Below are positions 25,781 through 35,096 of a stretch of 64,000 bases of DNA, one piece after another. Position numbers and translations under genes: made by a program. The notes beneath the pieces were generated by a model, which was not told the origin of the DNA, searched no databases, and was given only the letters and a program-made list of their open reading frames with translations. The number at the start of each line of letters is the position of its first letter. Position 1 is the first letter of the stretch. The DNA comes from JAHJQZ01 sp963676075 (GTDB lineage Bacteria; Pseudomonadota; Alphaproteobacteria; Rhizobiales; Devosiaceae): assembly GCA_963676075.2 (NCBI GenBank), contig CAXXNZ010000030.1:46719-110718 (forward strand), read 5' to 3'.

Positions 25781-27820
25781 CTAGAATTCGGACCAGTCCT
25801 GTTCTTCCTTGATGGCCGCATTCCCCTTGGTCAGATAGCTCTTGGCCGCGTTGACCACCTTGTCCTGAAGTCCCTTGATGCCCTTTCGAGGCGCGAGCGG
25901 GGCTTTTGACGCCTGCTCGCCTTCGGCGATGGTGAACACGGCAATGATGGTGTCGAGTTCGGACGCCTGCGCTTCCGTCTGCTCGATCGCTGCGTTCGTC
26001 TCTTCGACCAGCGCCGCATTGTGCTGGGTCATCTCGTCCATCTGGCGGACAGCGACATTGACCTCCTCGATGGCGGACGCCTGTTCGCGGCTTTCGCGGG
26101 CAATGCCGTCCATCAGCACGTTATTGGCCTTCACCGCTTCGAGCATTGTCTCGAGTTTTTCGGCCGCGCTGGCGACGAGCTTGGAACCGCCGGAGACTTC
26201 CTCGGCGCTCTGCTCGATCAGAGCCTTGACCTCGGAAGAGGCCTCCGCCGCATTTTGTGCCAGGCGCCTCACCTCCACGGCAACGACGGCAAAGCCCTTG
26301 CCGGCTTCCCCGGCGCGGGCGGCTTCGACCGAAGCGTTCAGCGCCAGCAGATTTGTCTGGAAGGCGATATCGTCGATCATGCCGATGATGTTCGAAATCT
26401 TGGCGCTCGATGTCGAGATCTGCTCCATCGCCTTGTTGGCATCGCGCATCACCTCGCCACCTTCCTCGGCTGTCTGGGACACGGACTGCGACTTGACCGA
26501 GGCCTCTTCGGCGCGTTTGGCGTTTTCGATCACCGTCTGTGCCAGTTGCTCCATTGCCGCTGAGGTTTCCTCGATGGTCGCGGCCTGCTTGGTGGTGCGC
26601 TCGCTCAGATCATTGGCGCCGCTGAGGATCTCTCCAGTGGCGACCTTCAGGCCGCGCGAGGTCGATTTGATCTGGCCGACGATCTCGACGAGCTTGTCGG
26701 CAACCGCATTGGTATCGGATTTGAGCTTGTCGAAGGCGCCCTGATAATTGCCCTCAACCCTGCGTGTCAGATCGGTATCGGCAAGCGCCGCCAACACGTC
26801 TCCGGTTTCGGAAATGCCGCGATCGACGGTTTCGACCAGGTTGTTCACCGAGCCTGCCAACGTATTGAGTTCGGCATCGGGGAATTCCGCCTCGACGCGT
26901 TTGGACAGATCGCCGGCAATGGCGGCATCGACAACGACGCCGAACTCGGTCTGCAACTGCTGCATCATCTCGGCGCGTTCCTTCTTGCGAAGTGCTTCCG
27001 CCTCGACTTCGGCAGTGGTCATTTCGACGACCTTCAACCCGTTCTCGCGGAACACTTCCACCGCGCGTGCCATTTCGCCGATTTCGTCAGTGCGCCCGGT
27101 CCCGTTCACCTCCGTCTCGTAATTGCCGCCTGCAATCGTCCCCATGGTGGAGGTGAGACCGGCGATCGGCTTGGTGATGGTGCGGGAAATAACAAAGGCG
27201 ACCACGAGCATGATGATCATGATGCCGCCGCCGACCAACGACTGATCAATCATCGTGCGGGTGTTTTCGGCGTTGATATCGTCGACATAGACACCGGTGG
27301 TGATCACCCAGTCCCACGGCTTGAACATCGCGGCGTAGGATCGCTTCGGCACGGCGTCGCTCTCGCCTGGGCGTGTCCACATGTAATCGACCAGTCCGGC
27401 GCCCTTGGTCTTGGCGATGTCGATCATCTCGGCGATGAAGCGCTTGCCGTTGACGTCCGACAAAGCCGTCTGGTCCTTGCCGACCATCTCCGGCTTGACC
27501 GGGTGCATCTGCATGACGCCGGCGGTGTCGACGATGAATATGTATTCACTGCCGCGATAGCGCATGTCGCCGATCGCCTGCATGGCCTGGGCCTTTGCCG
27601 TGGCTTCGTCGATTTCACCGGCCTTGGCGCGATCGTAATTGGCCTCAGCGACATGGACGGCCGTGTCCATGATCGACGTCAGCTCGTCGGTTCGCATGCT
27701 GCTGCGTTCGGCCGTCATGGAATTGACCGACAGGGTGGTGGCGACAATAAGGGCGACCATGAACAGGCCAACCAGCAGATAGATTCTGCCGGTGATCCCG
27801 AGTTTGGGAACGAGTTTCAT
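25781..27820 (-). CDS. Methyl-accepting chemotaxis protein with Cache sensor
   Basis: A 679-residue transmembrane chemoreceptor. Helix 1 is at about 10-32; the periplasmic sCache_2 sensor at about 35-185 has YIFIVDTAGVMQMHPVKPEMVGKD in its core; helix 2 is at about 190-212. A HAMP domain at 213-265 is followed by two further HAMP-like units, then the signalling domain with the hairpin tip IIGMIDDIAFQTNLLALNASVEAARAGE (in parts). The C-terminus DWSEF fits the xWxxF pentapeptide that docks CheR/CheB. The ligand is unknown; sCache_2 sensors often bind small organic acids. Confidence 0.94.
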   Translation of the reverse strand: MKLVPKLGITGRIYLLVGLFMVALIVATTLSVNSMTAERSSMRTDELTSIMDTAVHVAEANYDRAKAGEIDEATAKAQAMQAIGDMRYRGSEYIFIVDTAGVMQMHPVKPEMVGKDQTALSDVNGKRFIAEMIDIAKTKGAGLVDYMWTRPGESDAVPKRSYAAMFKPWDWVITTGVYVDDINAENTRTMIDQSLVGGGIMIIMLVVAFVISRTITKPIAGLTSTMGTIAGGNYETEVNGTGRTDEIGEMARAVEVFRENGLKVVEMTTAEVEAEALRKKERAEMMQQLQTEFGVVVDAAIAGDLSKRVEAEFPDAELNTLAGSVNNLVETVDRGISETGDVLAALADTDLTRRVEGNYQGAFDKLKSDTNAVADKLVEIVGQIKSTSRGLKVATGEILSGANDLSERTTKQAATIEETSAAMEQLAQTVIENAKRAEEASVKSQSVSQTAEEGGEVMRDANKAMEQISTSSAKISNIIGMIDDIAFQTNLLALNASVEAARAGEAGKGFAVVAVEVRRLAQNAAEASSEVKALIEQSAEEVSGGSKLVASAAEKLETMLEAVKANNVLMDGIARESREQASAIEEVNVAVRQMDEMTQHNAALVEETNAAIEQTEAQASELDTIIAVFTIAEGEQASKAPLAPRKGIKGLQDKVVNAAKSYLTKGNAAIKEEQDWSEF

Positions 27821-28384
27821 CTGATTTGCCTCGTGGGAGGAAATTGGGTCTCAGTGTTGGCGCAATTCATCAACGGCTCGGGGAATCCCGCACGCACCGT
27901 TCGTTGCGCCCGTTTCCAGGACGCTGCCTGACAGGACCGGTTGGCTCCGACGCCTATGTCGGTGTGCCGCAAAAACCTCTGACAGACATGTCTTTTGCGT
28001 TTAGAGCGGCAAACAAAAGCTGCCGCTCATCGCTAGTTGCCTGGTTTTTGTATGCTGAATACGGCCAACATCTTTTTCTCCTCTCGATCTACAGCCGGTG
28101 AGCCGGCTTTCGCTCCGCGAGGTTGATATTAGTCGATACAAATTAATGAAATTGCTAATTGTCAGACAAAGTCGATAAGAATCAATACTTTAACATGAGC
28201 AATAAGGACATGAAATATTGGAAACGGTTCGGTATGAGTGAGGTGCGAAACCTTAGGCCGATGGGGGCAACCATCCGTGCCGCTGAAGAGCCATCGGCGT
28301 CCCCGGCGAGGTCCGGACAATCGCGCGCGGATCAGTCCACCGCGACATCCATTGTCTGGTCACCCGCTTGCGAAGATGGGCACC
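27821..28384. other. Intergenic region between chemoreceptor and ctrA
   Basis: Over 560 bp without a convincing gene. It holds the chemoreceptor promoter region, an 8-bp inverted repeat (GAGCGGCA 28004-28011, TGCCGCTC 28021-28028) and an AT-rich stretch at about 28120-28230, unusual for this sequence. An 82-codon plus-strand frame at 28159 has no ribosome site and looks random. Confidence 0.6.
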
Positions 28385-28417
28385 CCAAACAAAAACCCCG
28401 CCGGTAGGGCGGGGTTT
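28385..28417 (-). terminator. Terminator of ctrA
   Basis: AACCCCGCC and GGCGGGGTT pair around GGTAG; the minus strand continues TTTGTTTGG. It lies 30 bp after the ctrA stop. Confidence 0.85.
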
Positions 28418-28446
28418 CGTGTGACGTGTGGAGCTACTCGAAGGCG

Positions 28447-29151
28447 TCAGGCGCTTTCGGAGAAGACCTCGTTCTCATCCGGCTCGCGCAAAACATAGCC
28501 GCGGCCCCAGACGGTCTCGATATAGTTCTTGCCGCCGGTCGCCACCGAAAGCTTCTTGCGGAGCTTGCAGATGAAGACGTCGATGATCTTGAGTTCGGGC
28601 TCGTCCATGCCGCCATAGAGATGATTGAGGAACATCTCCTTGGTGAGCGTGGTGCCCTTGCGGAGCGATAACAGCTCCAGCATCTGGTATTCCTTGCCGG
28701 TCAGGTGCACGCGCTGGCCACCGACCTCGACCGTCTTGGTGTCGAGGTTGACGTTCAGGTCGCCCGTCGTGATCACTGACTGGGCATGGCCCTTGGAGCG
28801 CCGGACAATGGCATGGATGCGCGCAACCAGTTCGTCCTTGTGGAACGGCTTGGTCATGTAGTCGTCGGCACCGAAGCCGAGACCGCGCACCTTGTCTTCA
28901 ATGCCGGCCAGACCGGAAAGAATGAGGATCGGTGTTTGCACCTTGGCGACGCGCAGCGTCCTCAGGACCTCGTATCCGGACATGTCCGGCAAATTGAGAT
29001 CGAGCAGGATGATGTCGTAATCATACAGCTTGCCGAGATCGACACCTTCTTCGCCGAGATCGGTGGTGTAGACATTGAAGCTCTCGGACTTAAGCATAAG
29101 CTCAATGGATTGAGCCGTAGCGCCATCGTCCTCGATCAACAGAACTCGCAT
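28447..29151 (-). CDS. ctrA: Cell-cycle master regulator CtrA
   Basis: An OmpR-class response regulator that controls replication, division and flagellar genes in alphaproteobacteria. The 234-residue protein has the receiver domain with E7/D8/D9, phospho-acceptor D51 (ILLDLNLPDMSGYE) and K near 101 (YMTKPFHKDEL). The winged-helix output domain (LTGKEYQMLELLSLRKG, ETVWGRGYVLREP) follows. AAGGGG lies 6 bases before the ATG at 29151; the frame is open 15 codons further. It is divergent from fliI and shares a 436-bp control region with it. chpT, which should phosphorylate it, and sciP, which should inhibit it, are also in the window. Confidence 0.98.
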   Translation of the reverse strand: MRVLLIEDDGATAQSIELMLKSESFNVYTTDLGEEGVDLGKLYDYDIILLDLNLPDMSGYEVLRTLRVAKVQTPILILSGLAGIEDKVRGLGFGADDYMTKPFHKDELVARIHAIVRRSKGHAQSVITTGDLNVNLDTKTVEVGGQRVHLTGKEYQMLELLSLRKGTTLTKEMFLNHLYGGMDEPELKIIDVFICKLRKKLSVATGGKNYIETVWGRGYVLREPDENEVFSESA

Positions 29152-29587
29152 GTTCAGCCCCTTGATGGTTCCTGCTGGAACATGAATGACGCCCATGCGC
29201 GGCTGCCATCCAATCCAACCCTACTGGATATGATTCGACCCTAAACGCAATTAGTTAACAAACTTTAATTCCGACAGGCAAGGTGAAAGGATTCCTGAAC
29301 ACACATCGTTGTAACCTATTGAATTATTTAATAAAATCCAACAAACAAAACTTAAGAAAATAGTTTAAGAAAGCCCTGTAATGGACTCTGCGGACTCATC
29401 GAAACCTGTGTGAGGACGAGCGCAATTCCGGCTGCAGGAGCCAAGGGAAAATTTTGCTCAAACAATCGCACTAGAGCATATTGCTTAACGATCGGTTACC
29501 GTTTGGACAGCGATTCGCTCAATTGGAGTCGCCATGTCCGGTTCCACGCGATCGAATCGGAACCGCAGAGCTTGCAGGGAGAGCGGC
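29152..29587. other. ctrA-fliI control region
   Basis: A 436-bp divergent promoter region with no gene. It contains several TTAA half-sites (for example TTAACAAACTTTAA, spacing 6 rather than 7), an AT-rich core at about 29320-29375, and three GANTC sites (29232, 29290, 29512) that CcrM could methylate. That number is near chance. One well-spaced CtrA box lies at 29485. Confidence 0.7.
29485..29499 (+). promoter_or_regulatory. Candidate CtrA box upstream of fliI
   Basis: TTAA-CGATCGG-TTAC matches the CtrA consensus TTAA-N7-TTAA(C) except at one position. It lies about 90 bp upstream of the fliI start. Confidence 0.6.
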
Positions 29588-30922
29588 GTGAAATCTTTGA
29601 TCGCCGAAATCGCCGATATCGAGGAAGTCGAGGTCTTTGGCCGGGTCAAGTCGGTTCAGGGGCTTCTGATAGAGATCGTCGGGCCCGTGCGCGAGTTGCG
29701 GGTCGGCGGGCGCGTCATCATCGAAACGCGTGTCGGCGCACGGCTCGAGGCCGAGATCATCGGCTTCAAGGGCGGTCACGCCCTGTGCCTGCCGTTCGGG
29801 TCCATCGAGGGTGTCCGTCTTGGCTGCAAGGCCGTGTTCATGAGCCATGACGGTCAGGCCTATCCGGACAAGAGCTGGCTCGGACGCGTCGTCAATGCCA
29901 ATGGCGAGCCCATCGATGGCAAGGGGCCTCTGGCGCGCGGCTCGGCCGGCTATCCGCTCAAGTCGCAACCACTGCCGGCGCATCTAAGAGAGAGGGTCGG
30001 TGATCCCATCGACATGGGGGTCAGGACCCTCAACACCTTCACCACCATGTGCGAAGGCCAGCGCATGGGCATTTTCGCCGGCTCGGGCGTCGGCAAATCG
30101 GTGCTGATGTCGATGCTGGCGCGCAACACCTCGGCGGATGTGGCCGTCATTGGTCTGATCGGCGAACGTGGGCGCGAGGTCAGGGAGTTCATCACCGACT
30201 ATCTTGGTGAGGAAGGGCTCAAGCGTTCGGTCATCGTTGTCGCGACTTCGGACGAGAGTGCATTGATGCGCCGCCAGGCCGCCTATCTCTCCATGACGCT
30301 GGCCGAATTCTTCCGCGACCAGAACCAGCGCGTCCTGTGCATGATGGACTCTTTGACGCGTTTTGCCATGGCGCAGCGCGAGATCGGGCTCAGTATCGGC
30401 GAACCGCCGACTGCAAAGGGCTATCCGCCAACGGTTTTCTCTGAATTGCCGCGCCTTCTCGAACGTGCGGGGCCGGGCCTTGCCGGTTCCGGATCCGTTA
30501 CCGGACTTTTTACCGTTTTGGTGGAAGGTGATGATCACAACGAGCCCATCGCGGATGCGGTAAGAGGTATTCTCGACGGGCACATTGTGATGGAACGTGC
30601 GATCGCCGAACGCGGACGGTATCCGGCGATCAATGTTCTGAGGTCCATTTCGCGCACCATGCCGGGATGCGTGCCGGTTGAAATCCGGCCACTTCTGCAG
30701 GCGGCGCGTGAGCTCATGTCGGTGTTCGCCGACATGGAGGAATTGATCCGACTGGGGGCTTACCGGAAAGGATCAGATCCGGGTGTGGATCGGGCGATAG
30801 AGGTGATGCCGGTTCTGGAAACGTTTTTGAGCCAGGATCGAGATGACCGAACCAGTATCGAGGCGGGCTATGAACGGCTCGCCGCCTTGCTGGAGTTCGA
30901 TATCGCTGCGAACGAGACTTGA
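29588..30922 (+). CDS. fliI: Flagellar export ATPase FliI
   Basis: The hexameric ATPase of the flagellar type III export apparatus, 444 residues, related to F1-beta. Walker A is GSGVGKS near residue 162, Walker B VLCMMDSLTRFAMAQRE near 245, and the family segment EPPTAKGYPPTVFSELPRLLERAG follows (in parts). The GTG start at 29588 (protein MKSLIAEIADI) has GGGAGAG just upstream; the longer frame to 29534 reads as unrelated. fliJ follows after 19 bp. FliH, its regulator, is encoded in the fliF operon. Confidence 0.95.
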   Translation: MKSLIAEIADIEEVEVFGRVKSVQGLLIEIVGPVRELRVGGRVIIETRVGARLEAEIIGFKGGHALCLPFGSIEGVRLGCKAVFMSHDGQAYPDKSWLGRVVNANGEPIDGKGPLARGSAGYPLKSQPLPAHLRERVGDPIDMGVRTLNTFTTMCEGQRMGIFAGSGVGKSVLMSMLARNTSADVAVIGLIGERGREVREFITDYLGEEGLKRSVIVVATSDESALMRRQAAYLSMTLAEFFRDQNQRVLCMMDSLTRFAMAQREIGLSIGEPPTAKGYPPTVFSELPRLLERAGPGLAGSGSVTGLFTVLVEGDDHNEPIADAVRGILDGHIVMERAIAERGRYPAINVLRSISRTMPGCVPVEIRPLLQAARELMSVFADMEELIRLGAYRKGSDPGVDRAIEVMPVLETFLSQDRDDRTSIEAGYERLAALLEFDIAANET

Positions 30923-30941
30923 TGAGTAAGGAGTGCAAGTC

Positions 30942-31352
30942 ATGAAGTCGCGCAACAAGAGCCTGATCCGGCTCAAGAAGTTTCAGGTGGATGAAAAACG
31001 CCGCCAGGTGACGCAGATCGAGATGATGGTCGCCGATTTCGAGCGCATGGCCAGTGAACTGGACCAGCAGATCGAGATCGAGCATCAGAAGACCGGTATT
31101 TCCGACATCGCGCATTTTGCCTATTCGACCTTTGCCAAGGCGGCACGGACACGGCGCGACAATCTGCTGGAATCGGCGGAAGGCATGCGCGGTCAGCTCG
31201 AGGCGGCCCAGGATGCCCTGGCAGAAGCCATCGAGGAATTGAAGAAGATCGAATTGCTGGATCAGCGCGAGCATCTGCGCGAGGCCGCCGCCGAAGCCAG
31301 GATCGAACAGGCCGAGTTCGACGAGATCGGTTTGAGGCGCCATTCCAGATAA
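30942..31352 (+). CDS. fliJ: Flagellar export chaperone FliJ
   Basis: A 136-residue, almost wholly helical coiled-coil protein (K/R-, E- and Q-rich heptads), placed directly after fliI as is usual for FliJ, the stalk of the export ATPase. TAAGGAG lies 8 bases before the ATG at 30942; a GTG at 30933 would overlap the ribosome site. A long hairpin terminator follows. Assignment relies on position plus the coiled-coil profile, because FliJ sequences are poorly conserved. Confidence 0.88.
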   Translation: MKSRNKSLIRLKKFQVDEKRRQVTQIEMMVADFERMASELDQQIEIEHQKTGISDIAHFAYSTFAKAARTRRDNLLESAEGMRGQLEAAQDALAEAIEELKKIELLDQREHLREAAAEARIEQAEFDEIGLRRHSR

Positions 31353-31424
31353 CCGGCATTTTTGCACCCCTTAGCTGACAGGAAAACGGCTCGCTTGCGC
31401 GGGCCGCTTTCGTTTCGGAGGTGA

Positions 31425-31458
31425 CCGGGGAGTGACCGCCCGTCACTCCCCGGCTTTT
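31425..31458 (+). terminator. Terminator of fliI-fliJ
   Basis: CCGGGGAGTGAC (31425-31436) and GTCACTCCCCGG (31442-31453) pair perfectly over 12 bp and are followed by CTTTTCC. Confidence 0.85.
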
Positions 31459-31467
31459 CCGCGTCAG

Positions 31468-32421
31468 TCAGGCTCGCACTTCCTGACGCTGGAAAGCGAC
31501 ATAGGCGCCGGTGAACAGCATCACCATTGCCGCGAACAGGCCGGCGATCTGCGGCCAGATGAGCAACAGGCTCTCGAAGGTGGGCAGTGGCGCGCCGATC
31601 AGCGCCCCCTGCATCTGCGACATGAAGATCGGTCCGACCGAGCGTGAGGACGGATCGAGCACCATTTGCGCGATCTCGCCGTAAAGGGTGACCGGCGAGA
31701 TGCGGGCAAGGTCCTGTTGCATGTAGAACTGGTTGAGCACCGAGATCGGATGGAGCGGATCGAGCGGCACGATGAGATTGGCCAGGAGCGGCGTGATCAT
31801 CGACCAGAAGAACGAGAAGATCAGCCAGACCGACAGGGCTGCCAGAGCCGAGGTCGCCGGCGCCTTGATCAGCGTCGAAAAGGCCATGGCCAGGGCGAGC
31901 CACACACCGGTGTAAACGAAGGTGGCCAGCAAGTAGAACAATCCGCGTGCGACCTCGTCGCCCGAGGGCGGCAGGCCGAGCATCAGGATGCCGGTACCGA
32001 TCATCAGCAGCCACAGCGTCACCAGCGCGATGCCGATCACCAGCATGCCGCCGAGAAACTTCCCGAACAGCACCGCGTCGCGATAGATCGGCTGGGCCAG
32101 GATGCGGCTCATCGTACGCTTGCCGAATTCGCCATTGACCGCGTCGAACCCGAGGGCAATGGCGACCAGCGGCAGCAGGAACCCCATGAACGATGAGAAC
32201 GAGGGCAGCGGCTGCTGGGCGACAGTGAACAGCTTGAGGAAAATGAACGGATCCTGAGCTGTCGTGGTCTTGATATTGCCGATAGCGGCGTAGACGGCGG
32301 CGGCGGCCGTCAACAGCACCAGCAGCATGACAAGGTGCATACGGGCGCTGGTCATATGATCGGCCGCCTCCTTGAAGGCGACGGTCATCACGCCTTTGAA
32401 GGGCGAACCTTTACGCTGCAT
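31468..32421 (-). CDS. ABC-2 type permease
   Basis: A 317-residue membrane subunit of an ABC exporter, with about six helices. It contains a segment typical of ABC-2 permeases near residues 75-110 (GFDAVNGEFGKRTMSRILAQPIYR, in which the charged stretch faces the cytoplasm). GAGGAGG lies just before the ATG at 32421. It overlaps the ATPase gene by 11 bp and ends the three-gene operon NEW3 protein - ATPase - permease. The cargo is unknown. Confidence 0.88.
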   Translation of the reverse strand: MQRKGSPFKGVMTVAFKEAADHMTSARMHLVMLLVLLTAAAAVYAAIGNIKTTTAQDPFIFLKLFTVAQQPLPSFSSFMGFLLPLVAIALGFDAVNGEFGKRTMSRILAQPIYRDAVLFGKFLGGMLVIGIALVTLWLLMIGTGILMLGLPPSGDEVARGLFYLLATFVYTGVWLALAMAFSTLIKAPATSALAALSVWLIFSFFWSMITPLLANLIVPLDPLHPISVLNQFYMQQDLARISPVTLYGEIAQMVLDPSSRSVGPIFMSQMQGALIGAPLPTFESLLLIWPQIAGLFAAMVMLFTGAYVAFQRQEVRA

Positions 32422-33346
32422 CTTTCGCCTCCTCGAAATAGAGGTTGTAGGCTTCCCCAAGGCTGACACCGCGCGAGTCGAGATTGCGCAGCGCGCCGCC
32501 GGCCTCGATCACCTTCCTGGCGAGATCGATGCGGACATCGCGATCGGCGGTGATCCGGCAGACGTCGTCCGTCATGTCGGCCATGGTGACGCCGTCGATG
32601 GCACTGGCGATCTTGGCGAGATCGACGCCATCGGCGCTGACCTCGACGCGATAGGCGCCGTCGGAAACCTTTTTGGCCAATTCGTCGACCGTGCCGACAA
32701 AGCCGATCCGCCCCCGGTTGAACAGGGCAATGCGGTGGCAGATCGTTTGCACGACGTCGAGCAGGTGCGAAGAGACGACGATGGTCATGCCGTCCTCGGA
32801 GAAGGACCGGATCAGCGCCAACAATTCGGTTGTCGATTGCGGATCCAGACCCGATGTCGGTTCGTCGAGAATGGCGATGCGCGACTTGCGCATCAGCAGT
32901 TCGGCAAGCCCGAGCCTTTGACGCATGCCGTGCGAATAGGTGCCAACGCGCCTGTCGCCGACATCGGTCAGCCGCACGCGTTCGAGCGCCTCTTCCATGC
33001 GGGTGTTGGCTTCAGCCGTTTCGAGACCGCCGAGCCTGGCCGTGTACCTCAGATTATCGCGACCGCTGAGGTTGTCGTAGAAACCGACGGAATCGGGCAG
33101 ATAGCCGACCTCGCTCTTGACCGCGAGTGGGTCGCGGAACGGGTCCTTACCGAGAATGCGCACCTGGCCTTCGCTGGCTTCGGTCAGCCCGAGCAGCATG
33201 AGAATGGTGGTGGTCTTGCCGGCCCCGTTGGGGCCGAGCAGACCGATGACTTCGCCTTCGGACACCGTGAGATCGATGCCGTCGACGACCCGGGCCTTGC
33301 CGTATTTTTTGGCAAGACCCTTGGCTTCGATGACGGGCGCGCTCAT
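32411..33346 (-). CDS. ABC exporter ATP-binding protein
   Basis: A 311-residue ATPase: Walker A GPNGAGKT near residue 38, signature YSHGMRQRLGLAE near 137, Walker B IAILDEPTSGLD near 157, and a C-terminal domain of about 80 residues of the kind seen in CcmA/NosF-like subunits. The start (33346) overlaps the stop of the NEW3 gene by 4 bp (ATGA). The longer frame to 33424 is antisense noise. It pairs with the ABC-2 permease. Confidence 0.92.
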   Translation of the reverse strand: MSAPVIEAKGLAKKYGKARVVDGIDLTVSEGEVIGLLGPNGAGKTTTILMLLGLTEASEGQVRILGKDPFRDPLAVKSEVGYLPDSVGFYDNLSGRDNLRYTARLGGLETAEANTRMEEALERVRLTDVGDRRVGTYSHGMRQRLGLAELLMRKSRIAILDEPTSGLDPQSTTELLALIRSFSEDGMTIVVSSHLLDVVQTICHRIALFNRGRIGFVGTVDELAKKVSDGAYRVEVSADGVDLAKIASAIDGVTMADMTDDVCRITADRDVRIDLARKVIEAGGALRNLDSRGVSLGEAYNLYFEEAKDAA

Positions 33347-34536
33347 CTGCGGCCATACCGCATCACGGCGAGGGCAAGCACGATGACGGCCAGGCCGATG
33401 ATGCCGATGCCGATCATGCCCCACATGGTCGAGGTGTTGACCGTAACCCGGAACCGGGCCGGGCTCGACACGCCGTCGGCGCCGGCGCGGACTGTCACCA
33501 TGTAGTCGCCGGCAATCGCCTTCTCGGACGGCGTGATGGCGACATTGATCGTCTGGTCTGCGCCGGCGGCAAGACCGGGCAGCGTTTCGGGATCGAACGT
33601 CACCTTCCAGTCACGCGGCGCCGAGGCGCTCAGCTTGATGTTGGTGGCGTCGGTGCTGCCGGTCGAATGAAGGGTGAACGGGAAGGTCTGGGTCTTGCCC
33701 GCGACGGCGTCTCCGCTCAACCGGTCCTGCGGTCCGGAAAGCGACAGATCGCCAGTGCCAGTGATCTGCATCGCCAGCTGGGCCGAAGCGCTCTGGTCTC
33801 CGGCAATGGTTGCGACCTTGATCGGGTAGGTGCCGGCATCGGCATTGGCGGACGGCTTGACCTCGAGCGTGATGTCCTGGGTCGCGCCGGCCTTGACCGG
33901 AACGCCGGTGATCTCGTCGCTGCCATAGCCTTGCTTGAAATCGGTGGTGAACCCGTCCGGCACCTCGGCGGCAAGGTTGAACAGCGCATCCTGGCTCGAG
34001 CCGTTGGTCAGCTTGAGCTTGTATTTGAATGTCGTCTTGGTGGTGCCTTTCAGACCCGGAAGGTCAGGCACCAGCTTGGTGCCGGTCGAGGGCAGATCGG
34101 CCAGGGTCACCGACAGCGGCAAGTCGGTCTTGCCATCGGCATACTTGGCCGAAAGATCGAGCTTATAGGCCTGTTTGGCTGCGCCCTTGTCGGGCGTCAG
34201 CGTCAGGCTCAGGTCGCCGGTCTCACCGGGCGCGACCATTGCCGAGGTCACCTCGTAATTTCCGCCCTTGAGCGAATAGGTCCATCCGTCAGGTACGCCT
34301 GCCAGTGCCAGAGCAGCGCGTTCGGGCATTTCGGTATCGTTGATCAGCGACAGCTTGAAGGTGACCGGATTTCCGGGCGCTACCTTGATCTCGGGATTGG
34401 GCGTGGTCAGAAAAATGCCATGCGGTGTGGGCGCGGTGGCCGAACTCGTCATGGCGGACTGGGCAAAACTGGCGGGCGAGCTGGTCAGGGCGCAGGCGAG
34501 CAGCGCGCTCCCGACAAAAAGGGTTCGGAAAGTCAT
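33343..34536 (-). CDS. Membrane-anchored NEW3-domain protein
   Basis: A 397-residue envelope protein with a signal peptide (1-25, ending SFAQ), three or four consecutive NEW3/immunoglobulin-like beta domains (about 40-145, 150-255, 260-365) and a C-terminal membrane helix (about 370-392) followed by a short basic tail. NEW3 proteins upstream of an ABC-2 exporter recur in bacteria, but their role is not established; an extracytoplasmic adaptor is plausible. GAGGAA precedes the ATG. Confidence 0.88.
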   Translation of the reverse strand: MTFRTLFVGSALLACALTSSPASFAQSAMTSSATAPTPHGIFLTTPNPEIKVAPGNPVTFKLSLINDTEMPERAALALAGVPDGWTYSLKGGNYEVTSAMVAPGETGDLSLTLTPDKGAAKQAYKLDLSAKYADGKTDLPLSVTLADLPSTGTKLVPDLPGLKGTTKTTFKYKLKLTNGSSQDALFNLAAEVPDGFTTDFKQGYGSDEITGVPVKAGATQDITLEVKPSANADAGTYPIKVATIAGDQSASAQLAMQITGTGDLSLSGPQDRLSGDAVAGKTQTFPFTLHSTGSTDATNIKLSASAPRDWKVTFDPETLPGLAAGADQTINVAITPSEKAIAGDYMVTVRAGADGVSSPARFRVTVNTSTMWGMIGIGIIGLAVIVLALAVMRYGRR

Positions 34537-34706
34537 GAGGTTCCTCGAAAGCTGAATGGTCCCGGCAAGGTCGGGTCAGGCTCTGGAGCCAACCGCCTTA
34601 AACGCAGCCAGCGGTCACTCCAGAGCCATTAACGCATCTTGAACGTTCGGAGATGACCACCTGAATGGGAGGTAAAGGCGGTATCCGGACGCGAGGCGTT
34701 GGTATT

Positions 34707-35096
34707 TCAGGCGAGGGAAGGCGGTCCGCGGCCGGGCGGCGGCAGCGCTGGAAGACGCAGGTGTCCAACATCGGGGACGGTTTGGGAGAACGAAACCGCG
34801 ACGCTGGCAATGACGCCGAGGAAATGGGAATCATTGATCGAATCCACCGGACGGCTCTGCGTGCGGTCGAATTCGTCCCGGGTCTCGGCGGGCAGGACCA
34901 CGGCGTCGGCATCGTTCTGGATGCACACGCTGGCATGGGCGACTGACTGGCAGACAGGCAGTTCAGCCGCCGCAGTCCCCGTGGTCACAAGTGGCGTGGT
35001 GGCAAGAAGAGCGAACGTAAACAGCGCGGCGACCAGACGGCTGATCGTCCGGCTGAAGGCGTCGAACCGCGATACTGTCGGCTCTATGGCGCGCAT
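34707..35096 (-). CDS. Hypothetical exported protein
   Basis: A possible 129-residue protein with an N-terminal hydrophobic segment (about 23-45, LVAALFTFALLATTPLVTTG) that looks like a signal peptide ending TAAAEL. A short mature part has one Cys pair (VCQSV ... SVCIQ) and a Pro-rich C-terminus. GGGGAAGAG precedes the ATG at 35096. The longer frame to 35240 reads as noise. I recognise no family. It lies in the otherwise empty 759 bp between flhA and the NEW3 gene. Confidence 0.45.
   Translation of the reverse strand: MRAIEPTVSRFDAFSRTISRLVAALFTFALLATTPLVTTGTAAAELPVCQSVAHASVCIQNDADAVVLPAETRDEFDRTQSRPVDSINDSHFLGVIASVAVSFSQTVPDVGHLRLPALPPPGRGPPSLA

Noticed and set aside
28159..28407. 82-codon frame between the chemoreceptor and ctrA
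   Set aside because: No ribosome site, composition changes within the frame, and it overlaps the ctrA terminator.
29250..29375. TTAA pairs close to ctrA as CtrA autoregulatory boxes
   Set aside because: Spacings are 6 or 9 bp rather than 7; only half-sites can be claimed.
29470..29480. Third copy of the CTAGAGC repeat near fliI
   Set aside because: Only the first nine bases match (CTAGAGCAT); the palindrome and AGTGGAT/ATGCGAC blocks are absent. The same holds for CTAGAGCATT near 11019.
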